This document shows, one piece after another, positions 51,277-59,824 of a stretch of 64,000 bases of DNA. Source of the DNA: Lachnospiraceae bacterium AB2028. Its GTDB lineage: Bacteria > Bacillota > Clostridia > Lachnospirales > Lachnospiraceae. The DNA is taken from assembly GCA_000621425.1 (NCBI GenBank), contig KK211276.1:248001-312000 (forward strand), in the 5' to 3' direction. The notes beneath the pieces are model-generated. The model searched no databases and had not been told where the DNA came from. It was given only the letters and a program-made list of their open reading frames with translations. How positions within the stretch are numbered: the first letter of the stretch is position 1; each line of letters opens with the position of its first letter. A program made the position numbers and the translations under genes.

Positions 51277-51419
51277 TTTATGCTATTCTTCTTTTCAAGA
51301 AATTTCTTCAAAAATACTTTCTACGATACTGTTTTATTTTATAACAGAAACACCTAATCTGCAAAAAACACTATTTTAAGCTATAATGTATTAGATATTA
51401 ACACTAAGGAGCCACATCC

Positions 51420-52145
51420 ATGCTTATAGGCGGTTTTCAGTCAACCACATTACTTGATTATCCAGGACATCTCGCATGCACTGTCTTTACACAGGGCTGC
51501 AACTTCCGCTGTCCTTTCTGCCAGAACGGTTCCCTTGTCCTGCCGGAAAAATTCGAAGCTCCGTTCAGCGAAGAGGATGTGCTTGCACGCATCCGCAAAC
51601 GGACCGGCATATATGAAGGCATCTGCGTAAGCGGCGGAGAACCCACGAACCAGCCGGACCTTGCTGAATTTCTGAAAAAGATCAAAGATATGGGGTTATT
51701 AATAAAACTCGATTCCAACGGAACCAGGCCGGAAGTGTTAAAGCAGCTGTATGAAGAATCCCTTATCGATATGATAGCAATGGATATAAAGGCCGCCCCT
51801 GCACAGTTCGCCGGAGTATGCGGATTAACAGAAAGCACGGCCGAGAAACTCCTTGCCAAGACCAGTGAATCCATTGAATTCATAATGAACTGCGGCATAG
51901 AATACGAATTCCGCACTACTCTTGTAAAGGGGCTTCATGAAATTAATCAGACAGAAGAAATGGCTAAGCAGATAAGCGGTGCTAAAGCCTATTTCCTCCA
52001 GTCCTATACGGACAGCGATCTCATAATAAATAAATTAAACGGAAACGAAAATCGATTTGAAAGTTTTTCTGAAGATGAATTAAATGAGATTCTTGTAACA
52101 GTAAGAAAACATGTTCCTAACGCAGAACTGCGCGGCATAGATTAG
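51420..52145 (+). CDS. Radical-SAM activase (NrdG2-type)
   Basis: The 241-residue plus-strand protein has the radical-SAM motif CNFRCPFCQNGSLV (Cx3Cx2C), GGEPTNQPDL (the GGEP motif), and an N-terminal LLDYPGHLACTVFTQGC stretch. It matches the anaerobic ribonucleoside-triphosphate reductase activating protein family (TIGR02495-like). Its task is to make a glycyl radical on a partner enzyme, such as NrdD. No glycyl-radical gene is in the window. AAGGAG sits at good spacing before the ATG, and TATAAT at 51382-51387 is a likely -10. Fits an anaerobe. Confidence 0.88.
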   Translation: MLIGGFQSTTLLDYPGHLACTVFTQGCNFRCPFCQNGSLVLPEKFEAPFSEEDVLARIRKRTGIYEGICVSGGEPTNQPDLAEFLKKIKDMGLLIKLDSNGTRPEVLKQLYEESLIDMIAMDIKAAPAQFAGVCGLTESTAEKLLAKTSESIEFIMNCGIEYEFRTTLVKGLHEINQTEEMAKQISGAKAYFLQSYTDSDLIINKLNGNENRFESFSEDELNEILVTVRKHVPNAELRGID

Positions 52146-52174
52146 ACTATATCATTTGCAACAAAAGATTGCGA

Positions 52175-53089
52175 TCAGCTGTTTGCGGTTTTATATTCCA
52201 GATACCTGTCCACCATAAGCGCGATCTTAAGCGTCACCGCATCATCGAAGTTCCTGATATCAAGACCGGTTTTTTTCTGAAGTTTTTCTATACGGTAAGT
52301 CAATGTATTCCTATGGATATACAGATCTCTCGCAGTCTCTGCAAGGCTTAAGTTCCGGTCAAAGTAGCTGTTAATCATCTTGAGCTCGTCATCGCTAAGG
52401 CTAAACTTCTTCTTTTCACCACAGATTTCATCCATGAAAAGCTCACATAAAGTCACCGGCAGTTCAGCAATGAGCCTGCCTATTCCCAGTTCATCGCAGG
52501 AGATAACATAGCGCTCTGTATAAAATATTCCGGCCACCTCCATTGCAAGCTTTGCCTGAAGGTATGACTCCTGAATCTGAACCACTCCGGTCACGGGCCT
52601 GCCGTAGGAAACCCTAACTTTTTCCATAAGCTCAGTATTGACGGTACTCACTATGGATTCCGCCGTTTTGTTCAGCATATCTTTTTCTTTTTTTCCTGAG
52701 AGTTCCTTTATAAAAATGGCCGAATGGTCATTTATAGGCATTATCAGATTGTCGCCGTCTCCGGCAAAGATTTCACTCAGAAGCGTAGCCGATGCTCCCG
52801 CCTTTGACTGCTCTATCAACAGCACAGCATACCTTTTTTCTGCAGAAAAGCCGTATCTTTCAGCCCTTTCCTGTATCTCTGTTTCAGTAAACCGGCCTTC
52901 AAGAACAGCCCTTAAGAAACCTTCCCTGCTGTCAGCGGCTTTTATCTCATCAATGATCCTTACCAGAACATCAGCCGGAAAAGTCCCATGAAGTGTTATA
53001 TCGCCATTCTTTATGCTTTCAACCTTAAGACCGGCCCCTGTCAGCTCATTAAGGTCTTTTATTTTTTCTGCCGCATCGCGCTTATTCAT
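52175..53089 (-). CDS. PucR-type transcriptional regulator
   Basis: The 304-residue protein has a helical N-terminal domain, a central degenerate GGDEF-like fold of the PucR group (FSAEKRYAVLLIEQSKAGAS and VRVSYGRPVTGVVQIQESY), and a C-terminal helix-turn-helix (LYIHRNTLTYRIEKLQKKTGLD). This matches the PucR/CdaR (sugar-diacid) regulator class. Its target and ligand are unknown. It stands beside a glycosyltransferase on the same strand. The N-terminus has no standard ribosome binding site. Confidence 0.85.
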   Translation of the reverse strand: MNKRDAAEKIKDLNELTGAGLKVESIKNGDITLHGTFPADVLVRIIDEIKAADSREGFLRAVLEGRFTETEIQERAERYGFSAEKRYAVLLIEQSKAGASATLLSEIFAGDGDNLIMPINDHSAIFIKELSGKKEKDMLNKTAESIVSTVNTELMEKVRVSYGRPVTGVVQIQESYLQAKLAMEVAGIFYTERYVISCDELGIGRLIAELPVTLCELFMDEICGEKKKFSLSDDELKMINSYFDRNLSLAETARDLYIHRNTLTYRIEKLQKKTGLDIRNFDDAVTLKIALMVDRYLEYKTANS

Positions 53090-53101
53090 AGTCTGTTCTA
53101 T

Positions 53102-54322
53102 CTATCCTATAACAGCCTGCATCTTTTTCAGGGATGCTTCCCAACTGTAATTATTCTTAATATAGAATCTTGCCCTGACTCTTACCTTGGCATAGTTCTC
53201 GTCGCCGATAGCTTCCAGATCCTTTATGATCTTGCAGCATTCTTCATCATTATTGTATGTATAGCCGGCTTCACTGCGTTTTATCTGCTCATTTATATTT
53301 TCGCAGTCCCGGTTTGCTATAGGCGGTACGCCAAGTGCCATTCCCATAAGGCAATAATCCGGATTCACGGAAACGGATGCCGGGATCCACTGGAACTTTG
53401 CTCCTGCCAGTGCCGTAAGCTTCTCCCTTTCTGAAAGGAATCCCGGATAGTGTGCACCGATATTCCTTGGAAGTACCATGTCATTATCAGCCCGCCCTAT
53501 TGCCACCAGACTTATGGGTGCGGTTACACGCCCCCCGCGGTAACTCCTGTAGATATCAAACATCTTATCACAGCCCAGCTTATTGCTTATCCGTCCGCTG
53601 TATATGATATAGTCACCTTCTATCCCATATTTTGACTTAAATTCTTCAACAGCCTGCAGACGCTTCATTGCATCAGTCAGAAAATCCGGCACGTCTATAC
53701 CCACGGAAACCACAGCCTGTTTCTTCTCATCCAGTTTTATATTGCTGTTCACAAATCGCTGCTCGCTCTCGTTCCTAAAGATTATTCCCTTGACCGACTT
53801 AAATATATCCTTATAAACCTTGTACTTTATCTGTTTCACATCAAGCTCCGGCGAAACAAGCGGAATAAGAATAGCCTTGTCAGAAACATTGTGATATGCA
53901 TAAGCAGTAGTAAAATACTGGAATGTTATGAAAATAAAACGGTCATAATCGTCCTTATGCTCTTTTATATAAGCAGCCAGGCCTCTGGTAAGCGGTCCCT
54001 GGGCGTAAATACGCTTCTGGTCCAGTGATCCACCAAGTACTCCAAGGCGTTCACGCATAGCGTCAAGCTTTTCAAACTCTTCGATATCCCTGTTCTGGGT
54101 AGTCCTGAAACGCCAGATAGTTATACCTTCTTCTTCGCTCTTGCCCTCCGGGAAGTGGTTTGACCAGGTTTCGTAGTCAGATGCAGTAGTCGTGAGCACG
54201 TCAATAGAATAGAACCCTTTCAGCTTCTGTACAAGTTCATAGGCGTAATTGGGAACAGGTCCCGTTACTTCCCGGCCATATCTGGGTACAACGACCGCTA
54301 TTTTTTTCACTAATTCACCCAT
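53102..54322 (-). CDS. GT4-like glycosyltransferase
   Basis: The 406-residue GT-B-type protein starts KKIAVVVPRYGREVTGPVPNY and has a C-terminal donor domain with YIIYSGRISNKLGCDKMFDI and IPASVSVNPDYCLMGMALGVPPIA. It is like glycosyltransferases that build glycolipids or polysaccharides. A short insert (GVLGGSLDQKRIYAQGPLTR) lies in the N-domain. It is separate from the large polysaccharide cluster. The start is either ATG 54322 or GTG 54310; see the promoter at 54331-54359, which leaves almost no leader. Confidence 0.82.
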   Translation of the reverse strand: MGELVKKIAVVVPRYGREVTGPVPNYAYELVQKLKGFYSIDVLTTTASDYETWSNHFPEGKSEEEGITIWRFRTTQNRDIEEFEKLDAMRERLGVLGGSLDQKRIYAQGPLTRGLAAYIKEHKDDYDRFIFITFQYFTTAYAYHNVSDKAILIPLVSPELDVKQIKYKVYKDIFKSVKGIIFRNESEQRFVNSNIKLDEKKQAVVSVGIDVPDFLTDAMKRLQAVEEFKSKYGIEGDYIIYSGRISNKLGCDKMFDIYRSYRGGRVTAPISLVAIGRADNDMVLPRNIGAHYPGFLSEREKLTALAGAKFQWIPASVSVNPDYCLMGMALGVPPIANRDCENINEQIKRSEAGYTYNNDEECCKIIKDLEAIGDENYAKVRVRARFYIKNNYSWEASLKKMQAVIG

Positions 54323-54330
54323 TCTGATAA

Positions 54331-54359
54331 ATTATAAGGGATTTAAGAACATTACGCAA
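54331..54359 (-). promoter_or_regulatory. Promoter directly before the GT4-like gene
   Basis: TTGCGT (54359-54354) and a consensus TATAAT (54336-54331) on the minus strand are 17 bases apart. The predicted start of transcription is within a few bases of the ATG at 54322, so the message could be leaderless or nearly so. Confidence 0.55.
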
Positions 54360-54389
54360 TAAAAAACCCACAGGGCAAAGCCCTGCGGG
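54360..54389 (-). terminator. Terminator after the MsmX-type gene
   Basis: The minus strand has a stem CCCGCAGGGC / GCCCTGTGGG (one G-T pair) with loop TTT and then TTTTTTATT. It ends 18 bases past the msmX stop. Confidence 0.93.
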
Positions 54390-54406
54390 TTTGAACTCTG
54401 TAAATA

Positions 54407-55519
54407 TTAGTTGGTGATGATGTGCTCTGTTTCCTTGTCGAATACGTGGATCTTCTCTGTATCGAAAGCGAATCTTACAACATCGCCAGGTCTTGCTGTT
54501 GTCCTAGGATCTACTCTTGCAGTCATAGGGAACTCGTCAAGATCGAAATACAGGTAAACTTCAGCACCAAGAAGCTCGTATACACGGATGCTTGCTTCGA
54601 ATACGCTGGTAGGAGAAGCCTCAACCATCATCTCTGAATCATAAACATCCTCAGGTCTGATACCGAATGTAACGGTCTTTCCGTCATATCCACCCTCGAT
54701 GAGCTTCTTGCTCTTTTCAGGAGGAAGAGGAACTGCCTTGTTAGCGATCTTCAGGTAAGCTGTCTCACCCTGGATCTCAACTACAGCATCAAGGAAGTTC
54801 ATCTGAGGTGATCCCATGAAACCTGCTACGAACAGGTTCTGAGGTCTGTCGTAAAGGTTCTGAGGTGTGTCAACCTGCTGTATAACACCATCCTTCATAA
54901 CTACGATCCTGGTACCAAGTGTCATAGCCTCAGTCTGATCGTGTGTAACGTAGATGATGGTGGTGCCGAGACGCTGGTGAAGTTTAGCGATCTCTATTCT
55001 CATCTGTACACGAAGCTTAGCATCAAGGTTTGAAAGAGGCTCGTCCATAAGGAATACCTTAGGATTACGAACGATAGCACGACCCATGGCAACACGCTGT
55101 CTCTGTCCACCGGAGAGAGCCTTGGGCTTACGCTCAAGATAAGGAACAAGGTCGAGAATCTTAGCTGCTTCCTTAACCATCTTGTCGATCTCGTCTGAAG
55201 GAACCTTACGAAGCTTAAGACCGAATGCCATGTTATCATAAACGGTCATATGAGGATACAGAGCGTAGTTCTGGAATACCATTGCGATATCACGATCCTT
55301 AGGCTCTACATCGTTTACCAGTCTGTCGCCGATACGCAACTCACCGGATGAGATATCCTCAAGACCTGCGATCATACGAAGTGTTGTTGACTTACCGCAT
55401 CCGGAAGGACCAACGAAGATGATGAACTCCTGGTCAGCGATTTCAAGATTGAAATCCTTAACAGCTTCAAATCCGTTAGGATAAACCTTGCAGATGTTCT
55501 TTAATGAAAGACTTGCCAT
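54407..55519 (-). CDS. msmX: MsmX/UgpC-type sugar ABC transporter ATPase
   Basis: The 370-residue ATPase drives several carbohydrate ABC importers (maltodextrin and similar). Visible motifs are Walker A VGPSGCGKSTTLRMIAGL, LSGGQRQRVAMGRAIV, Walker B VFLMDEPLSNLDAKLR, and H-loop YVTHDQTEAMTL. The C-terminal TOBE/OB domains (about residues 240-370, GDRTT-like RPGDVVRFAFDTEKIHVF) match the MsmX/UgpC family. No permease genes are nearby, which is typical for this multitask ATPase. It has a promoter with a CcpA-like operator at 55631. Confidence 0.95.
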   Translation of the reverse strand: MASLSLKNICKVYPNGFEAVKDFNLEIADQEFIIFVGPSGCGKSTTLRMIAGLEDISSGELRIGDRLVNDVEPKDRDIAMVFQNYALYPHMTVYDNMAFGLKLRKVPSDEIDKMVKEAAKILDLVPYLERKPKALSGGQRQRVAMGRAIVRNPKVFLMDEPLSNLDAKLRVQMRIEIAKLHQRLGTTIIYVTHDQTEAMTLGTRIVVMKDGVIQQVDTPQNLYDRPQNLFVAGFMGSPQMNFLDAVVEIQGETAYLKIANKAVPLPPEKSKKLIEGGYDGKTVTFGIRPEDVYDSEMMVEASPTSVFEASIRVYELLGAEVYLYFDLDEFPMTARVDPRTTARPGDVVRFAFDTEKIHVFDKETEHIITN

Positions 55520-55616
55520 TTTTTACCTCCTAAAATTTATAGTTTTTAATTAACAGTTTTCCTTTTCGTCTGTCCGTGGTAACCGCACATCGCAGTTACT
55601 CAACCTGACATTGGTA

Positions 55617-55645
55617 ATTCTACTTTTTTATGAAAGCACTTTCAA
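55617..55645 (-). promoter_or_regulatory. Promoter of msmX
   Basis: TTGAAA (55645-55640) and TAGAAT (55622-55617) are 17 bases apart on the minus strand. The -35 box overlaps the palindrome at 55631-55644. Confidence 0.65.
55631..55644 (-). promoter_or_regulatory. LacI/CcpA-like operator (cre-like)
   Basis: TGAAAGCACTTTCA is a perfect inverted repeat with central CA. It is one base from the cre consensus TGWAARCGYTWNCW (CA in place of CG). It overlaps the msmX -35 box, where a bound repressor would block transcription. Which LacI-family regulator binds is unknown. Confidence 0.6.
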
Positions 55646-55695
55646 TTGACCGTTCGACGAAAAAAAGTGAAATGTTTTCGTCATTGTAACGAAAC

Positions 55696-56013
55696 CTATT
55701 TAAGCGCCTTGGAAAACTCCACAGCCTTACCCACATCGCCGTCAATCTTAAGCTTTCCTGTAGTAAAAGCCAGGACAGGATCCAGCTTTCCGTCCAGCAG
55801 CTTGTTGAAGTCAGTCATGCTCATGGTGATGGCGCACTGGCGGTCATAATACTCATAGGGTTCTACTGAGATCTTTCCGTCCTTTACCTCCACATAGAAC
55901 ACTCCGCTGTCCTTACCGGTGATGTTTACCTGTACGGCCAGGAAATCCTTGCCGCTGGCATCCACCTTTTCTGCCATCCCCCGTACTTTTGTCACTAACT
56001 CGTCAAATTTCAT
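55696..56013 (-). CDS. SCP2 sterol-binding-like domain protein
   Basis: The 105-residue protein starts MKFDELVTKVRGMAEKVDAS and has the beta-rich core FLAVQVNITGKDSGVFYVEV, followed by a helix and the segment DFNKLLDGKLDPVLAFTTGKLKIDGDVGKAVEF, which in shortened form (LDPVLAFTTGKLKIDGD) is the SCP2 signature. Such small domains bind hydrophobic ligands or act as accessory units of other enzymes. The start at 56013 has GGAAGGGGAG directly upstream. It lies 37 bases after the EAL-containing gene, so it is part of the same operon. Confidence 0.85.
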   Translation of the reverse strand: MKFDELVTKVRGMAEKVDASGKDFLAVQVNITGKDSGVFYVEVKDGKISVEPYEYYDRQCAITMSMTDFNKLLDGKLDPVLAFTTGKLKIDGDVGKAVEFSKALK

Positions 56014-56050
56014 TTCTCCCCTTCCTTTCTGCCGCATTTCATGCGGATAT

Positions 56051-59000
56051 TTATTTTTGATTCACCTTTAATAAGGTGTCCTTTCCCTTTTCATTTTCCA
56101 CCTGTGTCTTTATAATGGATTTCACGGTTTCCACCCGGCCTTCACCTGCTACGCCTCCGAAGGCATAATTCCTTGAGCCGTTTCCGGTGTAACGGTAGGA
56201 TACCTCATCCATAAGGATTTCCGATGAACCCTTAAGCGCACCTGTTCCCGTTGCAGTCCCGGCACTTATATCCATATCGACTCCCAACTCCTTAAAGCGA
56301 ATGATCGCCTGATTTCCTTCACAGCTGCCGAAAGCAGTATATTCATCAGCCATAGCCTTGCAATGGAAATAGGTCTTTGATATCCCCAAAACTGCATTTC
56401 CTTTAAGAGAGCCTATGCCTGATCCGGTTCCGCCCAAGAAAGTCATATCAATATCACAGCTATTTACATCAATCTTTATATCACCTTCTACACAGCCTAT
56501 ACCGGTACCTGTGTCGCTGTTCTGGTGTATTATGTATTTTCCGCGGTAAATACTTATATCTGCGCCTTCAGTACCGCCTATTCCAACACCCCTTGTTCCG
56601 CCGGTCTCTATCAGTATGGTTCCGTCCTGATAAAACTCCATGCGTCCGGCCTTTCCGCCTGCAAATCCTATGGCAGCATATTCCCTGCGGTTTGCCTGTA
56701 TGGTCAGGTCTCCGTCACCGCATACCGTAAGCTGAGCCCCTTCCGGCACCATTATGCCTCCGCCGATAAAGGTATTCTCACCACGAAGCCGCAATGTCAC
56801 TTTCGCTCCCGGTGCAATATCTATACATGGCCTTAGCTTCGGGCTGACAAGGCTTACATTTTCAAGGGTGATCTGCCCGTCATATCCCTCCTGCACCTCT
56901 ATAGTAAGTTCGGTCTTCTGTCCCGGCGTTCCGCTCAGCACATAATCCTTGAAGGAAACTTCCTCGCCTGTAGCCACTATCTTCTGATAACCGTCACGCA
57001 CCAGGGAACCGGCAGAAATCCTGCCTACCCTTCCGGCCTTATATCCCCTTCGGTTTGCACCTTCCTGATGCTCCTTCTGATACCTGCATATTTCTTCCAT
57101 GATCTCCGATTTGATCTGCTGCAGTATCTCTGGTGACGGCCTGCCTGTATAGTATCCCTGTATCAGGTCGCACCCCAATCCTATTACCGTACGGAGCTCG
57201 TCGGCAGTTTCCACGCCTTCGGCCAGCACCTTTATTCCGTTGTCATGTGAAAAGCTTACAATCTCCCTTACGAAATGCTGCTTGGACGGACTGTCCTGGA
57301 TTCCTGATAAAAGGGACCGGTCTACCTTGACATAGTCCGGCATATAGCGGAGCAGGTTCGAAACATTCGAGTAACCTGTTCCATAATCGTCAACAGCAGT
57401 TCCTATGCCCATATCAGAGTATCTGGCTTTCATAGCCGAAAGAGCCTCGTCATCAAGCTCAGCCTGTTCAGTGAGTTCAACCACGGCCTGTCCGCCGCAG
57501 GCTATCAGCAAAGCCTCTATCTTCTTTTCATCTTCTTCAGAAAGCTTGGTTCCGGGAATGCTGTTTATAAAAACATGCCGGTCACCGAAATCTTCTTCTT
57601 TTTCCCGCAGATGCTCAAGCACATTTATAAAAGTAGCCTTTTCAACATCATGCAGTCTGCGGAGCATATCGGCATATTTTATGATATCAAGCGGAGATAT
57701 CTTTTTCTCCGTGTTCGCACGCATCAGCGCCTCAAAGGCATATATGCTGCCGTCCACAGCACTTACGATAGGCTGGAAATGATATGTAAAAAGATTATCG
57801 TCCAGAATCCGGCTTACACACTCTATAGCTTCTTCGTCTTCCCTGGTAATATCCCTTTCTCCCGTAAAACCTGAAGGGAATTTTGCCAGCACACCGGACC
57901 GTCGGATTGCCTTCATAATAAGTGTCCGTCGCAGGCTCTCCAAACCGCTGCAGAATGCTAATATCCATAATCTGTATATCTCATCATAGCTGCGTGTAAG
58001 ATTACCGTAACTGATTACCGCATATCCAAAATTTCTTGCTCCGAAATAAAGTGGTGTAAAAATATATGAACAAGGAGTGTCATGTTCCTCATACAGCTCC
58101 GGAAGAAGTTCCAGCGACGAAAAGCTTTCTGTCTGCCCGACACGATCCACACGTCCGCTGCCCCGATATGCGGCAAGTACACGGACCATCTGCGTCGGAT
58201 ATGAAGAAGCTGTCATTGTATCGTCGTCAGTCAAGGACGGATCTGCCCAGTCCTTTGGAATACACAGGTGAAAACTGTCAATATCTTTTAGCTGATATAC
58301 ATGGGAATAAACTGTATCTAAGAACCCCCTGGGATCCTTTTGGGCGATCATATCTTCTACAAAATGATTATGTAGCGAATAGAAACCTTCTTCAGAAAGA
58401 ATTGTGGTCCAGGATTCTCGCCGCAAGCTATTGTAGATATTACCGTCATCCATGCAGCCGCAGCTTGTACCTATGAAAAGCTCAGTCTCATCCTTGGATT
58501 CATCTATAGATTCACCATTCATCAGGCGCAGTATGCTTCTGGCAGCCCTTGCGCCCGTAGCTCTCGCCGGAATATATGCACTGGTCAGTGGCTTTGGACT
58601 TCTCTGTCCCTCATCGGATGTGTCAAAGCCAATTACAGCTACATTTTCAGGAACCTTTAAACCGGCCGCCGCCAGTTCCTCACAAAGGCCTATTGCCATA
58701 AAGTCATTGGCACAGGCAACAGCCTCCGGCAGGTCCTCCCTGTTCTTAAGGAGTTTTTCGGCACATTTCTTTCCACCCGTATACCAGTAGTCACCGTAAA
58801 AAATCCGGTCCTCCCGTACGGTAAGCCCAGCCTCCGTCATTACATCCCTGTATGCCTGAAGCCTTATCTTGGAATGCTCGTGCCACTTCTTACCGGTAAG
58901 GAAGGCAATATCCCTATAGCCATGCACCTGCACAAGATGCTCTATCAATTGTTTTACAGGGGTATAGCTGTCCGTCAGTATATAAGGAAAGGTCTTGCTG

Positions 59001-59314
59001 GCCAGATCCACATAAAGCACAGGCCCGTCAAACTCAGCCTTTATCCTGTCCTCTATCTCCTTGGCCATTCCCGGCGTCTGTATGGTATCAGGCAAAACAA
59101 CAACCGCATCAAAAAGAGAAAAATTAACAAGGGAATAAATACGCTTATCCCCTTTTTCTCTTGCCTCTGTATCCTGATATTTTAAATACATGGAAAAAAT
59201 GCAGACATCAAGATCAGCATCAAATGCCTGCCGAAGGAATCCGTCAATAAAACGGTACTGATAGAATTCTTCTGCCTGCCCAAGCAGCAGTGCGATCCGT
59301 TTTCTTACCGCCAT
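56051..59314 (-). CDS. LacI-type sensor fused to EAL phosphodiesterase and beta-helix tail
   Basis: This 1087-residue protein has three parts. Residues 1-290 are a LacI/type-1 periplasmic-binding-protein fold (KRIALLLGQAEEFYQYRFID, YVDLASKTFPYILTDSYTP, VACANDFMAIGLCEELAAAG, VIGFDTSDEGQRSPKP) with no DNA-binding HTH and no signal peptide. A GAF-like region follows. Residues 505-740 are an EAL domain with all main motifs: FEALMRA, INSIPGTKL, VVELTEQAEL, TAVDDYGTGYSNVSNLL and LAEGVETADEL. It is therefore probably an active cyclic-di-GMP phosphodiesterase. The C-terminal 310 residues are glycine-rich short repeats (GDGDLTIQANRREYAAIGFA, GGTRGVGIGGTEGADISIYR, GTGIGCVEGDIKIDVNS) that look like a right-handed beta-helix. 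It is probably cytoplasmic. Confidence 0.8.
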   Translation of the reverse strand: MAVRKRIALLLGQAEEFYQYRFIDGFLRQAFDADLDVCIFSMYLKYQDTEAREKGDKRIYSLVNFSLFDAVVVLPDTIQTPGMAKEIEDRIKAEFDGPVLYVDLASKTFPYILTDSYTPVKQLIEHLVQVHGYRDIAFLTGKKWHEHSKIRLQAYRDVMTEAGLTVREDRIFYGDYWYTGGKKCAEKLLKNREDLPEAVACANDFMAIGLCEELAAAGLKVPENVAVIGFDTSDEGQRSPKPLTSAYIPARATGARAARSILRLMNGESIDESKDETELFIGTSCGCMDDGNIYNSLRRESWTTILSEEGFYSLHNHFVEDMIAQKDPRGFLDTVYSHVYQLKDIDSFHLCIPKDWADPSLTDDDTMTASSYPTQMVRVLAAYRGSGRVDRVGQTESFSSLELLPELYEEHDTPCSYIFTPLYFGARNFGYAVISYGNLTRSYDEIYRLWILAFCSGLESLRRTLIMKAIRRSGVLAKFPSGFTGERDITREDEEAIECVSRILDDNLFTYHFQPIVSAVDGSIYAFEALMRANTEKKISPLDIIKYADMLRRLHDVEKATFINVLEHLREKEEDFGDRHVFINSIPGTKLSEEDEKKIEALLIACGGQAVVELTEQAELDDEALSAMKARYSDMGIGTAVDDYGTGYSNVSNLLRYMPDYVKVDRSLLSGIQDSPSKQHFVREIVSFSHDNGIKVLAEGVETADELRTVIGLGCDLIQGYYTGRPSPEILQQIKSEIMEEICRYQKEHQEGANRRGYKAGRVGRISAGSLVRDGYQKIVATGEEVSFKDYVLSGTPGQKTELTIEVQEGYDGQITLENVSLVSPKLRPCIDIAPGAKVTLRLRGENTFIGGGIMVPEGAQLTVCGDGDLTIQANRREYAAIGFAGGKAGRMEFYQDGTILIETGGTRGVGIGGTEGADISIYRGKYIIHQNSDTGTGIGCVEGDIKIDVNSCDIDMTFLGGTGSGIGSLKGNAVLGISKTYFHCKAMADEYTAFGSCEGNQAIIRFKELGVDMDISAGTATGTGALKGSSEILMDEVSYRYTGNGSRNYAFGGVAGEGRVETVKSIIKTQVENEKGKDTLLKVNQK

Positions 59315-59326
59315 AAGCTTACGTTT

Positions 59327-59824
59327 TCATTCCCCAAACTCTCTTTTCCTGATGATCTCAGCCTGACGTATGATCTTTTCTTTCCATTCGTCGTCCTGAG
59401 CCTCTAACTGATATACATTATAACCGAACTGTCTGCCCAGTGTACATACTATTGCTTCATCATCAATATGAAGTGAGATCCTATATCTGCTAGGTAGTTT
59501 CTGGGGAAGGGTATCTTTATTGTCACGCTGGACTTCTTTTAAATGACGGGGGCCGTTTACTATACCGTCGAACTTTATGTGATAACGGCTGAAAAGTCTT
59601 GATATATACTGCTCAGATCTAAAGGACGAAGTATAAACCCACACTTCATATCCCATTTGCTGAAGCGTGTTTATCAGTTCCGGCGTGCCGAGACGCAACC
59701 GTTCTTTATAAATCTTATTCAACGGAAAACGCAGCTCCGGTTCGGTCTTGTGCGTAAGCGGATTTACAAAAAGCACCTCGTCAAGATCGAAAGAGACACG
59801 CATTTTGTTGTTACTTTTTTTCAT
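59327..59824 (-). CDS. HAD-like protein, paralog of the ParB-HAD gene
   Basis: The 165-residue protein begins RVSFDLDEVLFVNPLTHKTE, the HAD motif I (DxD with two Asp at about 12 and 14), followed by GTPELINTLQQMGYEVWVYTSS (motif II, Ser/Thr in YTSS) and HIDDEAIVCTLGRQFGYNVY (motif IV, Asp pair). It looks like an active HAD phosphatase-like enzyme. The same order is in the C-terminal half of the upstream ParB-HAD protein, so the two are paralogs. Its ATG overlaps the upstream stop by 14 bases. The substrate is unknown. Confidence 0.8.
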   Translation of the reverse strand: MKKSNNKMRVSFDLDEVLFVNPLTHKTEPELRFPLNKIYKERLRLGTPELINTLQQMGYEVWVYTSSFRSEQYISRLFSRYHIKFDGIVNGPRHLKEVQRDNKDTLPQKLPSRYRISLHIDDEAIVCTLGRQFGYNVYQLEAQDDEWKEKIIRQAEIIRKREFGE

